Assembly (NCBI RefSeq): GCF_027923405.1
Contig: NZ_BQYI01000001.1
Location: 3,760,501-3,824,500 of the forward strand
Source: Paenibacillus sp. YYML68
GTDB taxonomy: Bacteria > Bacillota > Bacilli > Paenibacillales > NBRC-103111
DNA: 64,000 bases
Reading direction: 5' to 3'
Below, piece after piece: positions 62,832 to 64,000 of the stretch. Position 1 is the first letter of the stretch; each line of letters begins with the position of its first letter. A program made the translations under genes and the position numbers. The notes under the pieces were generated by a model. The model was given only the letters and a program-made list of their open reading frames with translations, did not search any database and had not been told where the DNA came from.

Positions 62832-64000
62832 TTAGGACTTGAATACAGGCGGCTTCGTCGCGATGCGAATGGACAGCTGCTCGAGCTGCTTCTCGTCGAC
62901 TGTTCCCGGTGCATCGGTCAAGAGGTCCGTCGCGCTTGCTGTCTTAGGGAACGCGATCGTCTCGCGGAGGTTCGTGCGTCCCGTGATCAGCATGACGAGA
63001 CGATCGAAGCCGAACGCAATACCGCCGTGTGGCGGCGTGCCGTACTCGAATGCCTCGAGCAGGAAGCCGAACTTCTCGTTCGCTTCGTCAGGCGAGAAGC
63101 CGAGCGCCGCGAACATTTTTTCCTGTACCTCACGCTTGTATATACGCATCGAACCGCCGCCGACCTCGTAGCCGTTCAGGACAAGGTCGTACGCTTGGGC
63201 GCGAATTTGACCTGGGTCTGTATCGAAATAATGAACGTCCTCTTCCTTCGGACGGGTGAACGGATGATGCTCGGCCACGTAGCGCTTCGCCTCATCGTCA
63301 TAGCTGAGCAGCGGGAAGTCGACGACCCATGCGAACTTGAACTGGCTCTCGTCGATCAGACCGAGCTGACGACCGATCTTCAGACGCAGGTTGCCAAGCA
63401 CGTCGGCCACGACCTTCTTCGTATCCGCCGAGAACAGCAGCAGGTCGCCCTCCTCCGCCTCGAGGCGCTCCTTCAAGAGCTCCAGCTCCTGCTCGTTGAA
63501 GAACTTCACGATCGGCCCCTTCAGCTCGCCGTCCTTGTACGTGATCCAAGCAAGACCCTTCGCTCCGTAACGGGCCGCGTATACGCCGAGATCGTCGATC
63601 TCCTTGCGGCTCCATACGCCGCAGCCCTTCGCGTTGAGCGCCTTCACCTGGCCACCCTTGCTAATGACGCTTGCGAACACCTGCACGCCCGATTGCGCAA
63701 CGATATCGGATACGTCCTTCAGCTCGAGGCCGAAGCGCAGGTCCGGCTTGTCCGAGCCGTACTTGCCCATGGCGTCCGCATAAGAGATGCGCTGGAACGG
63801 CGTCTGGAGCTCGACATTCGCCGTCGCACGGAACAGCTTCACCATCAGCTGCTCCATCATGTCGAGAAGCTGATCCTGCGTCAGGAACGACGTCTCGATG
63901 TCGACCTGCGTGAACTCCGGCTGACGGTCTGCACGAAGATCCTCGTCACGGAAGCAACGTGCGATCTGGTAGTAGCGCTCAAGACCGCCGACCATCAGCA
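62832..64000 (-). CDS. aspS: aspartate--tRNA ligase (partial, 5' end outside the window)
   Basis: The C-terminal 389 or so residues of a class II aspartyl-tRNA synthetase. The visible part starts [20 protein letters not shown] (motif 2, [16 protein letters not shown]), contains the bacterial GAD insertion (about 100-230 of the fragment), and motif 3 in [15 protein letters not shown]. The frame is open through the window edge; the ATG at 63995 is an internal methionine. Whether the enzyme is discriminating or not cannot be read from this part. Confidence 0.97.
   Translation of the reverse strand, partial: LMVGGLERYYQIARCFRDEDLRADRQPEFTQVDIETSFLTQDQLLDMMEQLMVKLFRATANVELQTPFQRISYADAMGKYGSDKPDLRFGLELKDVSDIVAQSGVQVFASVISKGGQVKALNAKGCGVWSRKEIDDLGVYAARYGAKGLAWITYKDGELKGPIVKFFNEQELELLKERLEAEEGDLLLFSADTKKVVADVLGNLRLKIGRQLGLIDESQFKFAWVVDFPLLSYDDEAKRYVAEHHPFTRPKEEDVHYFDTDPGQIRAQAYDLVLNGYEVGGGSMRIYKREVQEKMFAALGFSPDEANEKFGFLLEAFEYGTPPHGGIAFGFDRLVMLITGRTNLRETIAFPKTASATDLLTDAPGTVDEKQLEQLSIRIATKPPVFKS

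Overview
The window looks like a chromosomal segment of a spore-forming, GC-rich member of the Bacillota, most like Paenibacillaceae (Paenibacillus or Cohnella). The grounds are strong AGGAGG-type ribosome binding sites, a T-box in front of alaS, a CymR-type Rrf2 regulator, an IreB/RuvX/DUF1292 operon, LipL and an Mrp antiporter, at clearly more than 50% GC. Much of the backbone matches the Bacillus subtilis neighbourhood pbpI-trhP2-trhP1-mltG-yrzB-ruvX-ireB-alaS-yrrI ... yrrD-mnmA-iscS-cymR-mgsA-tcdA-aspS, with accessory blocks inserted between these anchors. No rRNA, tRNA, insertion sequence or CRISPR array was seen.

Region by region. 0.4-9 kb: a CrtI-like FAD oxidoreductase, the pyruvate dehydrogenase operon pdhABCD (minus strand), a divergent esterase, and lipL, which supplies the lipoyl cofactor needed by the pdhC product. 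9-12.5 kb: small membrane proteins, a DUF2157/GDYXXLXY pair and a Tat-exported phosphoesterase. 12.6-21 kb: a Gram-positive Pel exopolysaccharide locus. It has a divergent GH114-like hydrolase, then a one-domain response regulator and the PelD, PelE, PelA-deacetylase (DUF2194), PelF and PelG homologues, tightly coupled on the plus strand. PelD keeps a c-di-GMP inhibitory-site motif (RxxD). 21-33.7 kb: pbpI-like transpeptidase, a chemoreceptor, then the trhP2/trhP1/mltG/DUF1292/ruvX/ireB/alaS series, all minus strand, with a complete T-box and a sigma-A promoter for alaS.

33.7-41.7 kb: one long minus-strand series that starts at a promoter overlapped by a Fur box. It runs through two exported proteins and an FTR1 iron permease, then directly into a GT-C glycosyltransferase, an alkaline-phosphatase-superfamily protein and a GT2 glycosyltransferase. 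41.7-43.6 kb: a sigO-yvrJ-rsoA operon faces a leaderless SleB-like cell wall hydrolase. The shared intergenic region carries two exact matches to the LexA (SOS) box, one of them between the -35 and -10 of the sigO promoter. This is the most unusual module in the window. 43.6-51.4 kb: a lipoprotein, an AI-2E/YrrI-type transporter and the seven-gene Mrp antiporter mrpABCDEFG. 51.5-64 kb: small proteins, a PRC-barrel protein, iscS and cymR facing mnmA, a CNNM/CBS protein, an AT-rich, probably acquired AAA/PD-(D/E)XK nuclease gene, mgsA, two membrane proteins, tcdA and the 3' part of aspS, which runs off the right edge.

A 34-bp hairpin with a conserved GGCAAGCCTCGAAT flank recurs in intergenic regions at 29.3 and 30.5 kb, with a divergent copy at 51.4 kb and a fragment at 59.2 kb.
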